From positions 1 to 35,397 of the IMG/VR virus record IMGVR_UViG_3300023118_000020: 35,397 bases of DNA, one strand, 5' to 3'. Under the pieces are notes generated by a model. It had not been told where the DNA came from. It worked only from the letters and a program-made list of their open reading frames with translations, and did not search any database. Below, one piece after another: positions 16,973 to 24,214 of the stretch. Each line of letters starts with the position of its first letter. The stretch's first letter is position 1. The position numbers were made by a program, and so were the translations under genes. Origin of the DNA: a virus.

Positions 16973-16981
16973 GAGTTCACC

Positions 16982-17857
16982 GTGGCACCGACGCTCGTCG
17001 CGATCCCGACCACGACCTACATTCAGGGCATCTCGTCGGCCCCGGGTTTGGTCGGCGTCCGGCAGCGCATCGACTCGCGAGCTCTTCCGAACTTGCTTGC
17101 GTTCGCGCGCGGTTTCCATGCCGCCGGTAATGGGCGACTGGAGATCAACGAGGGTGCTCGTTCTCGCCCGCGGCAGGACATGTTGTGGGACAACTGGGAG
17201 GCGTACCTCGCTCGCGGGAAACGACCGCCTGTCGCGGCGCTCGCAGCGTTCCCGTACACGTCGATTCACGACGAGGTCGAGCACGGCAACGCGATCGATT
17301 TCGGCAGCGGTATTGGCACCTCCACGACCGCAGCGTCCGTGTGGGCGCACAAACACGGCCCGGAGTACGGGGTGCGCGGCACCGGGGTCACCTTCTCCGT
17401 GAAGGAGTGGTGGCACTTCGACATCGACAAGTCCAGCACCGCAAGCAGCAGCTCAACCCCCATCTCTGCGGACGACCCACGGCCGCTCACTCAAGAGGAG
17501 CTCGACGAAATGGCAGCAACAAAAGGCGCGGCGCTCGTCCGCGACATGGTTCGCGACGGAAACCCGGACATCTTCCGCGCCCTGGTCTTCCCCGACGGCA
17601 CCGCCAAGAAGCTCAACAAGACGGAGGGCGTCGACCAAGCCACCGAGGCCCACGTCATCGTCTACGGACTGCCCCGCACGGACACCAGCAACGACGCGAC
17701 GCACAGCACCGTGCCTACCCAATACGGGGCACAACTCACCACGGACCAGTGGAAATGGTTTTGGTATGCGTACCAAGGGCCAATGGTCGGCTTTGGTGAC
17801 AGTGACTTCCCAGCCGGCCGACGGCCGACAATCTTAGGCCAGCCCAAGGGAATCTAA
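16982..17857 (+). CDS. Peptidoglycan peptidase, M15 family (tail lysin or endolysin)
   Basis: 291 aa, GTG with AGGAG upstream. Residues about 20-150 form an M15 (VanY/D-Ala-D-Ala peptidase) domain. The zinc ligands are visible as H101 and D106 in HGNAIDFG, with E142 and H145 in EWWHFDID. A Ser-rich linker at about 150-160 leads to a C-terminal ~130-residue region with no recognised motif, possibly cell-wall binding or virion attachment. It lies between tail genes, far from the holin at 21480, so it may be a virion lysin; it could also be the sole endolysin, since none other is seen. Confidence 0.85.
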   Translation: MAPTLVAIPTTTYIQGISSAPGLVGVRQRIDSRALPNLLAFARGFHAAGNGRLEINEGARSRPRQDMLWDNWEAYLARGKRPPVAALAAFPYTSIHDEVEHGNAIDFGSGIGTSTTAASVWAHKHGPEYGVRGTGVTFSVKEWWHFDIDKSSTASSSSTPISADDPRPLTQEELDEMAATKGAALVRDMVRDGNPDIFRALVFPDGTAKKLNKTEGVDQATEAHVIVYGLPRTDTSNDATHSTVPTQYGAQLTTDQWKWFWYAYQGPMVGFGDSDFPAGRRPTILGQPKGI

Positions 17858-17886
17858 CCCGACTTCGACTCGATAAGGAAGCTTAC

Positions 17887-19011
17887 GTGACCACCCTGCA
17901 GTGGCTTGCCACCGAGATGAAAACGGGAAAGGTTATTGCAGATCTCCCAGATCTCGATGGACCGGGTTCTCCAATCACCATCCTCCAAACCATGGGCCGC
18001 TACGAGCAGATCACTGCGGCGTTGCCGATCCCGACCGCGCCCGAGAACTGGTTGCGAGCCACCCTGCAAGGCGCAACCACTCTCGTTTTGCTCCAGGACG
18101 ACGTACCGGTGTGGGGGGCCTACATTTCCCGCCGCCCCCGCACGGCCGGGGACACGGTCGAGATGTCACTCATGACCATGGAGGGCTACTTTGATCGCCG
18201 GTACCTCGGAGATGTGACCTTTTCCCAAGTCGGACAGAACAACATCGTTCAGTCCCTTGTGAACTCGTTCGCAGCGACAGGGTCGAACGGCGGCATCCCG
18301 ATCCGTGTGCAGATCGTTAGCGGCGGTGCGGGAAAGCTGCGCGATCGTAGCTACTACGACAAGGACGACAAGACGTTGTACTCCGCCCTGCAAGATCTTG
18401 CCGGAGTCATTGGTGGGCCCGAATGGACCATCGGTTGGGAACACCAGTCAAATCCGGAGCGCTACACTCCCGTCCTCTACGTTGGAGACAGGCTTGGATC
18501 TTCCGTCCCGGCAGGCCTCGGCCCCGCCGCGACGTTCGACATCCCCGGGGCCATAAACGACCTGTCATTCCTCGAAGACTTTGGCGCATCCGCCGGTGCC
18601 AATGACGTTATGGCGTATTCGTCGGGCCAGGGAGACACCCGGCCCCAGTCACCGCGGCAGGTGGCGGCTGACCCGGACCGGCCAACGTTCGAGTACCGAT
18701 GGTCGCCCTCGACCAGCATCGTCGAGATCGCCACCCTGACGGGCCACGCGCAAGGCAAGCTGGCCCAAATGCTCGGTGGTGCCACATCCGTCTCTCTTTC
18801 CGCAATCCTCGATGAGGCTCCGAAATTTGGCGTCGACTGGTTCATCGGTGACGATGTCGGGTTCCAATTAGGCGGCTTCGACGAGAACGGGGACGAAATG
18901 CTGCCTTCTTTCCCTGGGGGACTGTCGGGCGTTGCGCGCGCGGTCGGTTATCAGATGGAACTGTCCGCCACCCCAACCATCACGCCCGTCATCGCGGGCT
19001 CCGCCCTGTAG
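17887..19011 (+). CDS. Minor tail protein (baseplate hub-like)
   Basis: 374 aa, GTG with AAGGAAG upstream. The pattern PIPTAPENWLRATLQGATTL then VPVWGAYISRRPR and GYFDRRYLGDVTF is typical of actinophage tail proteins that correspond to the tail-hub (gp37-like) family: two beta domains with a DDKTLYSALQDLAG helix between them. No enzymatic motif is visible. It probably forms the trimeric hub below Dit. Confidence 0.75.
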   Translation: MTTLQWLATEMKTGKVIADLPDLDGPGSPITILQTMGRYEQITAALPIPTAPENWLRATLQGATTLVLLQDDVPVWGAYISRRPRTAGDTVEMSLMTMEGYFDRRYLGDVTFSQVGQNNIVQSLVNSFAATGSNGGIPIRVQIVSGGAGKLRDRSYYDKDDKTLYSALQDLAGVIGGPEWTIGWEHQSNPERYTPVLYVGDRLGSSVPAGLGPAATFDIPGAINDLSFLEDFGASAGANDVMAYSSGQGDTRPQSPRQVAADPDRPTFEYRWSPSTSIVEIATLTGHAQGKLAQMLGGATSVSLSAILDEAPKFGVDWFIGDDVGFQLGGFDENGDEMLPSFPGGLSGVARAVGYQMELSATPTITPVIAGSAL

Positions 19012-19019
19012 GAGCGACC

Positions 19020-19814
19020 ATGACGAATCCTGGCGACCAGGTCCCCTATTACGCCGATGCCATCGTTCGACGCCAAGACGACACCAACCGCAAACTCCGC
19101 GAGCAGGGGGCGGCTCGATCGCTGGCCGCCTCCACCATCGGTAACGGCGGACTGGTCGTCAAGGATGGTGGCTCGATCACCATTGAGGGCACTGGCTCGC
19201 TGAACGTCGGCACCGGTGCGCTGAACTCGGCGGGTTCCATCTCCGCGGGCACGACGATCACCGCGGGCGGGGCGATCTCCGCGGGCACGACGATCACCGC
19301 CACGGGGACCATCAGCGGTGGCGGGTTCAGCACCGCGGGTGCCGTGTCGTGCGGGTCCGTCAGCACGGCGAACATCACGGTCAGCGCAAACCTTTCCGTC
19401 GGCGGATCGTGCACGGTGGGGCCGATCAACTCCACCTACGCCCGTGGCCACACTGTGCTGTCCGGGTACGCAGTCGCGTACTGGGATGGCAACGGCGACG
19501 CCGGCGTGAACGTCTCGTCGGTGGTCTACAAGCAGGACATCACGCCCGCCGATCTATCTGCCGACGTGCAGGCGATTCTGCGAATGGCGCTGGTCCGGTT
19601 CCGCTACATCGAAGCCGTCGAGATCTACGGCGACGACGCTCCGATCGAGCTTGGCTCTCTCGCAGAGTACGTCGAGTCAATCGGCCTCGGGGAATATGTC
19701 TTCCACGACGTCGACGGCAACGTTCAAGGCATCGCCTACGAGCGGCTCACGATTCCACTGATCGCGGTCGTGCAGAGCCTGGACGCCCGACTGCGGGCGC
19801 TCGAGGCGGCTTAG
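19020..19814 (+). CDS. Tail fibre with C-terminal S74-type chaperone
   Basis: 264 aa, ATG with AGGAG upstream. Residues 48-135 are a Gly/Ser/Thr beta-helix-like stem with repeats (SISAGTTITA occurs with a close copy). Residues 166-174, SSVVYKQDI, match the SSxxYKxDI signature of S74 intramolecular chaperones, which trimerise fibres and cleave themselves off. The final helix ends VVQSLDARLRALEA, a coiled coil. The stop overlaps a convergent minus-strand gene by a few bases. Confidence 0.85.
   Translation: MTNPGDQVPYYADAIVRRQDDTNRKLREQGAARSLAASTIGNGGLVVKDGGSITIEGTGSLNVGTGALNSAGSISAGTTITAGGAISAGTTITATGTISGGGFSTAGAVSCGSVSTANITVSANLSVGGSCTVGPINSTYARGHTVLSGYAVAYWDGNGDAGVNVSSVVYKQDITPADLSADVQAILRMALVRFRYIEAVEIYGDDAPIELGSLAEYVESIGLGEYVFHDVDGNVQGIAYERLTIPLIAVVQSLDARLRALEAA
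19239..19300 (+). repeat. 26-base direct repeat inside the fibre stem
   Basis: Bases 19239-19264 and 19275-19300 are identical and in the same frame, 36 bases apart, so each copy adds a 12-residue stem step. It encodes the ISAGTTITA steps of the fibre and could expand or contract by recombination. Confidence 0.85.
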
Positions 19815-20365
19815 TCGCAGAGAGGGACGCCGTTGATTGTCGAGCCGGAGCCGCTCGCGCACTGGGTGGTGTCGTAGTGGCCGCCGCCCGCTTCGTTCGG
19901 GTCTGACACGAACGGGATCGGGGAACCGGACGCGCCTGGGGCACCACCCCCACCGCCGCTCGCGCGCTTGACCGGTGCCTTGACCGCGCTCTTCGCGGCA
20001 GCTTCTGCATCGGCCTGAGCCTTGGCCAGATCAATCGCGGCCTGCGCTTCGGCCTGAGCTTTGAGTTCGGCCGCGGCCTTGTCTGCGAGGAACTTCTGGT
20101 AGTCCGCCTCGGCGGCGGCGTCCATCTCCTTCTTGGCGTTCTCGGCGGCTGCGAACATTTGGCCTTCGATCTCTTTCTGCTCCCGAGCTTCCTGCTTCAC
20201 CTGCGCGGTGTGGGCAGCCTCAGCTTCACGCGTGGCCCGGATGCCGGTAGCCACGCCGACTCCTCCAACAACGACGCCTGTAGTAATGACCACGGCGATG
20301 CCAATGCGAAGGGCCGCGGGGATGCGGCTGGGGGCGAAGGTGTTGCGCGTGATCTTCATGAGCAT
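19811..20365 (-). CDS. Membrane-anchored Ala-rich coiled-coil protein
   Basis: 184 aa. I chose ATG 20365 because it overlaps the TGA of the upstream minus-strand regulator (TGATG); an ATG two codons later is possible. A short basic N-terminus is followed by one membrane segment (about residues 17-40, LRIGIAVVITTGVVVGGVGV). Next comes an Ala/Glu/Lys coiled coil (about 45-125), a Gly-rich linker, and a C-terminal region with two Cys (TTQCASGSGS and GVPLCD). One anchor and an outside coiled coil suggest a surface-exposed protein, perhaps made in the lysogen. Function unknown. Confidence 0.7.
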   Translation of the reverse strand: MLMKITRNTFAPSRIPAALRIGIAVVITTGVVVGGVGVATGIRATREAEAAHTAQVKQEAREQKEIEGQMFAAAENAKKEMDAAAEADYQKFLADKAAAELKAQAEAQAAIDLAKAQADAEAAAKSAVKAPVKRASGGGGGAPGASGSPIPFVSDPNEAGGGHYDTTQCASGSGSTINGVPLCD

Positions 20366-20556
20366 CACTCTAGAGGGTGTAAGACACCTTCGTCTATACC
20401 CCCGTAATGGGCACTCAGAATTCGCCGCACCACCTCCCCCTCCGACACGGGCTTCCCGCTCGTCTCGCTCAGGCGCTTGGCGTCCGACTGGAGCCGCTCC
20501 CGCAGTTCCGGCGGGATCGAGTACGTCGCGGTCGGGTGTCTCCGCTGGTTCGGCAT
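20365..20556 (-). CDS. Ribbon-helix-helix (CopG/Arc-like) regulator
   Basis: 63 aa, ATG at 20556. The strand TATYSIPPELRERLQ, followed by a helix (SDAKRLSETSG) and VSEGEVVRRILSAHY, is the classical RHH fold: basic strand, helix, turn, helix. It is translationally coupled to the membrane protein. A repeated sequence, GTGTCTTACACC on this strand, lies 16 bases before its start and again just before the coupled gene, so self-repression is likely. No clear ribosome site is seen, so leaderless or weak translation is possible. Confidence 0.75.
   Translation of the reverse strand: MPNQRRHPTATYSIPPELRERLQSDAKRLSETSGKPVSEGEVVRRILSAHYGGIDEGVLHPLE
20376..20388 (-). promoter_or_regulatory. Candidate RHH operator, copy 1
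   Basis: GGTGT-AAG-ACACC is a perfect inverted repeat. It lies at the 3' end of the RHH gene, immediately upstream of the coupled membrane-protein gene. Twelve bases are shared exactly with copy 2. Confidence 0.5.
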
Positions 20557-20571
20557 TCAGCAAGTCTCGCA

Positions 20572-20584
20572 GGTGTAAGACACA
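20572..20584 (-). promoter_or_regulatory. Candidate RHH operator, copy 2
   Basis: GGTGTAAGACAC is repeated here in the 73-base gap between the divergent RHH gene and the plus-strand gene at 20630. A TTGAAC on the minus strand just upstream could serve as a -35 element. The site is well placed to control the minus-strand pair and perhaps the plus-strand genes. Confidence 0.5.
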
Positions 20585-20629
20585 TCTGCCGTTCAACTCC
20601 CCGCATGGGGCAACACCAGAGGGGGGCGC

Positions 20630-20869
20630 ATGCCCGAATGGCTCATCGGATTTCTAGGGGTCGCAGGCACCCTCACCATCGGAGTTCTCACCTGGCTGGC
20701 CACACGCCGGTCAGGTGATCGGACACGCATCGAGAAGCTCGAGGAACGCCTCGACAAGGTCGACGGGCGCAACGCGAAGCTGCAGGATTACGCCGGCCTT
20801 CTGCGGAAGCACATCAACGACGGCAACCCGCCGCCGCCGCCGCCCTACCCAGCCGATCTGTTCGAGTAG
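20630..20869 (+). CDS. Small membrane protein with coiled coil, possibly lysis-related
   Basis: 79 aa, ATG after GAGGGGGG. It has one N-terminal membrane helix (residues 4-24, WLIGFLGVAGTLTIGVLTWL), a charged coiled coil (RIEKLEERLDKVDGRNAKLQ) and a poly-proline tail (PPPPPPYP). The layout resembles small holin-like or spanin-like membrane proteins found near phage lysis genes. The holin candidate lies less than 1 kb downstream. No specific family is claimed. Confidence 0.7.
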   Translation: MPEWLIGFLGVAGTLTIGVLTWLATRRSGDRTRIEKLEERLDKVDGRNAKLQDYAGLLRKHINDGNPPPPPPYPADLFE

Positions 20870-20879
20870 GAGACCCCGG

Positions 20880-21470
20880 ATGAAGAGATTCAACGCACTG
20901 ATCGTCCTCTGCACCGTGACCCTCACGGCCATCATGATCGGCCTGGTGCTGGCGAACGTCTACGGCTCGGCGACAGCACAACGTCAAGCCGGGATCATCG
21001 ACACGCTCTCGTCGAATAACGAGGCGCTCCGCGAGCAGGTGAAGAAGCTCGGCGAGACGCCTGTGGCTCCGCCCGCGGCGACCGTGACGAAAGACGCCCC
21101 GCCGGTCACCCTGAATGGGTCCGACGGTCGGGATGGAGAACCTGGCGAGCGAGGCCCAGGCCCATCTGACGGGCAGGTGTTCTTCGCGGTGCAGCAGTAC
21201 TGCGCGCTGATGATCTGCGTCGGCCCACAGGGGCCATCAGGTGCACCAGGCGGCGCAGGAGCGAACGGGCAGGACTCGACCGTCCCTGGCCCGCAAGGTC
21301 CGCCCGGTGCCGACTCGACCGTCCCCGGCCCTCCCGGCGCCACAGGCCCCCCCGGGGGCAACGGTGAGCCGCCTCTCTCGTGGACGTACACCGACATGCT
21401 CGGTGGCTCCCACACGTGCACCCGCACAGACCCGTTCGACCCAAGTTCACCCACCTACACCTGCAACTAA
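20880..21470 (+). CDS. Membrane-anchored collagen-like protein
   Basis: 196 aa, ATG 20880 with TAGGAGA upstream. There is one N-terminal membrane segment (about residues 6-28) and a short coiled coil (LSSNNEALREQVKKLGE). Two blocks of Gly-X-Y triplets follow (GRDGEPGERGPGP near 83-95 and a longer GPQGP/GPPGA block about 118-160), interrupted by a cysteine-containing segment. Four Cys (C110, C115, C180, C196) could form disulfides outside the cell. Collagen-like repeats in phages are usually trimeric fibre or surface modules. Confidence 0.75.
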   Translation: MKRFNALIVLCTVTLTAIMIGLVLANVYGSATAQRQAGIIDTLSSNNEALREQVKKLGETPVAPPAATVTKDAPPVTLNGSDGRDGEPGERGPGPSDGQVFFAVQQYCALMICVGPQGPSGAPGGAGANGQDSTVPGPQGPPGADSTVPGPPGATGPPGGNGEPPLSWTYTDMLGGSHTCTRTDPFDPSSPTYTCN

Positions 21471-21479
21471 GGAGACACC

Positions 21480-21764
21480 TTGTCCAACGCAGCATCCGCC
21501 CTCTGGGCTTCCATCGTCCGCACCATCGTCCCGCTGATCGTCGGAGGTGCGATCTCCTGGCTGACCGCTCACGGCATCGCGCCGCTCGACACCAGCCTCC
21601 AGGACAACCTCACCCTCGTGCTGACCGTTGCCTTTACCGGCCTCTACTACGTGGGCGTGCGTCTGCTCGAGACGTACGTGACCCCGCAGTTCGGCTGGCT
21701 GCTCGGCCTCGCGAAGACGCCCGTCGCCTACACCCCCGAGTCGCCCGCAAAGCACGTCGCGTGA
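21480..21764 (+). CDS. Holin
   Basis: 94 aa, TTG start with AAGGAG upstream. Two hydrophobic helices (about residues 11-32, VRTIVPLIVGGAISWL, and 46-66, LVLTVAFTGLYYVGVRLL) are joined by a short polar turn, and the tail is hydrophilic. This is the class II/r1t-like holin layout of many actinophages. It would permeabilise the membrane at lysis. The GTGA at its end couples the next tiny ORF. Confidence 0.8.
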   Translation: MSNAASALWASIVRTIVPLIVGGAISWLTAHGIAPLDTSLQDNLTLVLTVAFTGLYYVGVRLLETYVTPQFGWLLGLAKTPVAYTPESPAKHVA

Positions 21765-21826
21765 ACCCCGACTACGAGGTCCCCGTCGACCCGATGGACG
21801 ACCTGCAGTGCGAAAGCTGCCAGTGA
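21761..21826 (+). CDS. Tiny ORF between holin and Cys-rich ORF
   Basis: 21 aa (begins MNPDYEVPVDPMDD), GTG overlapping the holin TGA, TGA overlapping the next ATG (TGATG). Acidic, with two C-terminal Cys in CESC. Support is the double coupling only. Confidence 0.4.
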   Translation: MNPDYEVPVDPMDDLQCESCQ

Positions 21827-21909
21827 TGTGCGCCTGCCGTCACCGCTGCACTGATCCGAACTGTCGCTGCGGCCCCGCATGCGACTCCTGCCCTGAACAC
21901 AAGGAGTAA
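21826..21909 (+). CDS. Cysteine-rich microprotein, metallothionein-like
   Basis: 27 aa with seven cysteines (positions 2, 4, 8, 13, 15, 19 and 22), arranged as CxC, CxxxC, CxC and CxxC spacings, plus two His. Its ATG shares a base with the previous stop (TGATG) and it ends in GAGTAA, which doubles as ribosome-site sequence for the fibre gene at 21913. A metal-binding role is inferred from cysteine density. It may also be a translational coupling peptide only. Confidence 0.45.
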   Translation: MCACRHRCTDPNCRCGPACDSCPEHKE

Positions 21910-21912
21910 CTG

Positions 21913-22260
21913 ATGCCAATTACACCCACTGAGGTGCAGGTTGTCGCCGTGGCCGAGTCCGCGAAGATCCTCTACCTGTCGCTTCACAGCGCCACCCCCG
22001 GAACGACCGGTGCGAACGAACTGTCTGGCGGTTCGCCTGCGTACGCTCGCCAGGCCACCACGGTCACCGCGACGGGCGGCACGGGCACCAGCACGCAGGT
22101 GACGTTCGACCAGAACCAGGTCGCTACCCACTTCGGCGCGTGGACTGCAGCCACCGGCGGGACGTTCATCGGCGGTAACGCCCTGTCGGCGTCGTCGGGC
22201 ACTGCTGCTACGCAGTCGCAGACGAAGCTGACCGTCACCCTCCCCGTCTCCGCGACCTAG
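21913..22260 (+). CDS. Small tail fibre-type protein
   Basis: 115 aa, ATG with AAGGAG upstream. The segment LSLHSATPGTTGANELSGG followed by SPAYARQA is the recognisable core of a widespread actinophage 'tail fibre' family. The C-terminus is beta-rich and Thr/Gly-rich (FGAWTAATGGTFIGGNALS). It is probably a virion decoration or short fibre. Confidence 0.75.
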   Translation: MPITPTEVQVVAVAESAKILYLSLHSATPGTTGANELSGGSPAYARQATTVTATGGTGTSTQVTFDQNQVATHFGAWTAATGGTFIGGNALSASSGTAATQSQTKLTVTLPVSAT

Positions 22261-22314
22261 GCGGGCGGGCGTGAGCCCTCACCGGATTGATCGCAACTGC
22301 TGGGAGGGGGAGTC

Positions 22315-23574
22315 GTGACCGTCTACAACTTCCCCTCCAACGTGCCGATCACCCCGGCTGGAAGCAACGACGACCCCAATACGTCGAGCCTCATGCTCGG
22401 AACCGTCTTCCACTCGACGGTTGCCGGGGTGCAGGCAATGGGTGTCCGTTTCTGGGTGCCCGCAGCGGGCGCGGGCGAGACCATTCGCGGTTACCTGTTC
22501 GTGGGCAGTTCCGGTTCCACTGTGCTCGCGTCATCATCCGCGGTCACTGCTGTATCAGGTTGGAACACGCTCACCTTCACCACCCCCTACACGTTGACCT
22601 CGGGCACGGATGTCACAGCAGCCGCGTACATCCTGGGGCTCGTCTCGCACGTGTACTACCCGGCCGTCGCTGGCGCCCTCACTAGCGCTCAGACAGTCTC
22701 GCCGCTGCAGAACGCCGCTACCGGTGCCCGCTACAACTACGGCAACGTCACCGCGTCCCTGGCTCTCAGCGGTGGTGACAATTTCGGCAGTTCGTCAGCC
22801 TGGTATGGCGTCGACATCATCGCATCCGACGCCGCCGGGGTTCCCGTCGTCACCGTGACTGGCTCCCTCCCGATGGCCCTCGGGCTGGTTGCAGCGTCGG
22901 CTCCTGTCCAAGCTGTCTCGGGGACGCTGCCGGTCGCCCTCGGGCTCAGCGGCAACGCTGTGGCCGTGCGAGCGGTCACGGGAACGCTCGCTGTCGCTCT
23001 CGGGCTGACCGCAGTTTCGGTGCCGTCCAAGACGGTCACTGGGTCTATGCCCGTGGCCCTGGGACTGGCCGCGACGAGTATCCCCTCAGTGACAGTGACC
23101 GGCGCGCTCGGCCTGGCCCTCGGCCTCGTCGGAACCGTCGGGGCGATCGTCCCACAGGTCACCGGAACTCTTGCCCTGTCGCTCGGCATCAGCGGCTCTG
23201 CAACTCCGGTCTCCGTGGCCACGGGGCAACTCCCGCTAACGCTCGGCCTCGCCGCCGCGAGCACCCGGGTCGACGTCCGCAGCGGAGCAATGCCGCTCAG
23301 CATCGGCCTCACGGGGACGGTAGGCACCACCGTCGCCACAGTCACGGGCGCGCTGCCTATGAGCATCGGGCTCGCTGCGTCCGCCGTGAACGTGATGACG
23401 GTCAGCGGGGCACTCCCGCTCTCCCTCGGACTGATCGGAACCGTGGCCGGTGGCCCGTCCCGCAACATCACCACCAACGGCACTACCTCCAGCCGGTGGG
23501 CGGCCAGCACGTCACAGCATCGGCGCACCGCCGCGACCACCAGGCGCCGCTACGAAGGGATCACCAGTGAGTAA
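22315..23574 (+). CDS. Tail fibre: DUF4082-like head plus ten ~20-residue repeats
   Basis: 419 aa, GTG with GGGAGGGGG upstream. Residues 1-172 look like a DUF4082-type beta sandwich: GVRFWVPAAGAGETIRGYLF, then SGWNTLTFTTPYTLTSGTDV and ARYNYG. Residues 178-380 are ten tandem copies of a ~20-residue unit with consensus VTGxLPxALGLxxxx. The last 40 residues are basic (QHRRTAATTRRRY). The repeats suggest a regular beta stem. The next gene starts inside its 3' end. Confidence 0.8.
   Translation: MTVYNFPSNVPITPAGSNDDPNTSSLMLGTVFHSTVAGVQAMGVRFWVPAAGAGETIRGYLFVGSSGSTVLASSSAVTAVSGWNTLTFTTPYTLTSGTDVTAAAYILGLVSHVYYPAVAGALTSAQTVSPLQNAATGARYNYGNVTASLALSGGDNFGSSSAWYGVDIIASDAAGVPVVTVTGSLPMALGLVAASAPVQAVSGTLPVALGLSGNAVAVRAVTGTLAVALGLTAVSVPSKTVTGSMPVALGLAATSIPSVTVTGALGLALGLVGTVGAIVPQVTGTLALSLGISGSATPVSVATGQLPLTLGLAAASTRVDVRSGAMPLSIGLTGTVGTTVATVTGALPMSIGLAASAVNVMTVSGALPLSLGLIGTVAGGPSRNITTNGTTSSRWAASTSQHRRTAATTRRRYEGITSE
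22846..23454 (+). repeat. Ten tandem ~60-base coding repeats
   Basis: Each unit encodes a V-x-V-[TS]-G-x-[LM]-x-[LV]-[AST]-[LI]-G-[LI] core of 20-21 residues. Units differ at synonymous and non-synonymous positions, so the array is old or diversified rather than freshly duplicated. These repeats do not match the retroelement template. Confidence 0.85.
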
Positions 23575-23872
23575 CGCGATCGAGATCTATCACGGCTCAC
23601 CCAGCGAGCTCGTCGTCATCGATGTGACGATCGACGGCGTCCCCGCCACGACAGGCGTGAAGGTCTGCATCTACCCGGTGGGCGGGACACAGCCGCGCGC
23701 CAGCGATCCGGGATGGCAAGACCCCGACACCGCCGGGGCAGACAGTGGCATCCTCGTCGGCACCGGCTCCAAAGCGTTCGCCGCCGGTGACGTCGCGCAA
23801 CCCTGGTACAAGGTGACCTCCACCCCTGAGGTGATCATCGAACGCTCCACCCCACTCGTCCGCTTCACCTGA
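23567..23872 (+). CDS. Small beta-rich phage protein at the end of the tail operon
   Basis: 101 aa, GTG start overlapping the end of the fibre gene. Composition is beta-rich (SPSELVVIDVTIDGVPATTG, then KVCIYPVGG). It resembles small Ig-like or baseplate accessory proteins, but no family can be named. It is the last gene before a strong terminator, so it ends the late operon. Confidence 0.65.
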   Translation: MSNAIEIYHGSPSELVVIDVTIDGVPATTGVKVCIYPVGGTQPRASDPGWQDPDTAGADSGILVGTGSKAFAAGDVAQPWYKVTSTPEVIIERSTPLVRFT

Positions 23873-23878
23873 ACAACT

Positions 23879-23923
23879 GACCCCGCTCAGCCCTCTTCGG
23901 AGGTCTGGGCGGGGTCTTTTCTT
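23879..23923 (+). terminator. Rho-independent terminator of the late operon
   Basis: GACCCCGCTCAG (23879-23890) pairs with CTGGGCGGGGTC (23905-23916) with one mismatch-like pair, followed by TTTTCTT. It is the only hairpin in the window with a proper T-run. It separates tail genes from the convergent minus-strand gene, whose 3' end it overlaps. Confidence 0.88.
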
Positions 23924-24183
23924 GTTGCCCGCACCCACTCGCCCCACGTCACATGCGCCGCCGTCGCAAGATCCGGGAAATAACCAATCAGCGCACGATC
24001 CTCAGACCGCGACTGGTAAGTGACGGCGCGGATCATCATGATGTCCCGCGGTTTCGTCTTCACCTCGAGCAGGATCGCGATCTTCCGCCCACGGTCCACC
24101 ATGAACCACTCACCCGGGCGGATACTTCGCTGCAGCGCCCGCATGGGCGTCCAGTTGTGCGCTATGACCGACACTCCCTCCAA
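23887..24183 (-). CDS. Hypothetical small protein
   Basis: 98 aa, ATG at 24183. It is mixed alpha/beta: GEWFMVDRGRKIAILLEVKT, then RDIMMIRAVTYQ and a DLATAAHVTWGEWV helix. There is no membrane segment or known motif. It is encoded against the late operon and probably expressed separately, perhaps from the lysogen. Function unknown. Confidence 0.65.
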   Translation of the reverse strand: MEGVSVIAHNWTPMRALQRSIRPGEWFMVDRGRKIAILLEVKTKPRDIMMIRAVTYQSRSEDRALIGYFPDLATAAHVTWGEWVRATRKDPAQTSEEG

Positions 24184-24214
24184 GTGGAGCAGCCGGCCTC
24201 TGCTGGATCAGAGT

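Noticed and set aside
22846-23454. Tandem repeats of the fibre gene as further DGR variable repeats
   Set aside because: No alignment to the TR and substitutions are spread over all bases.
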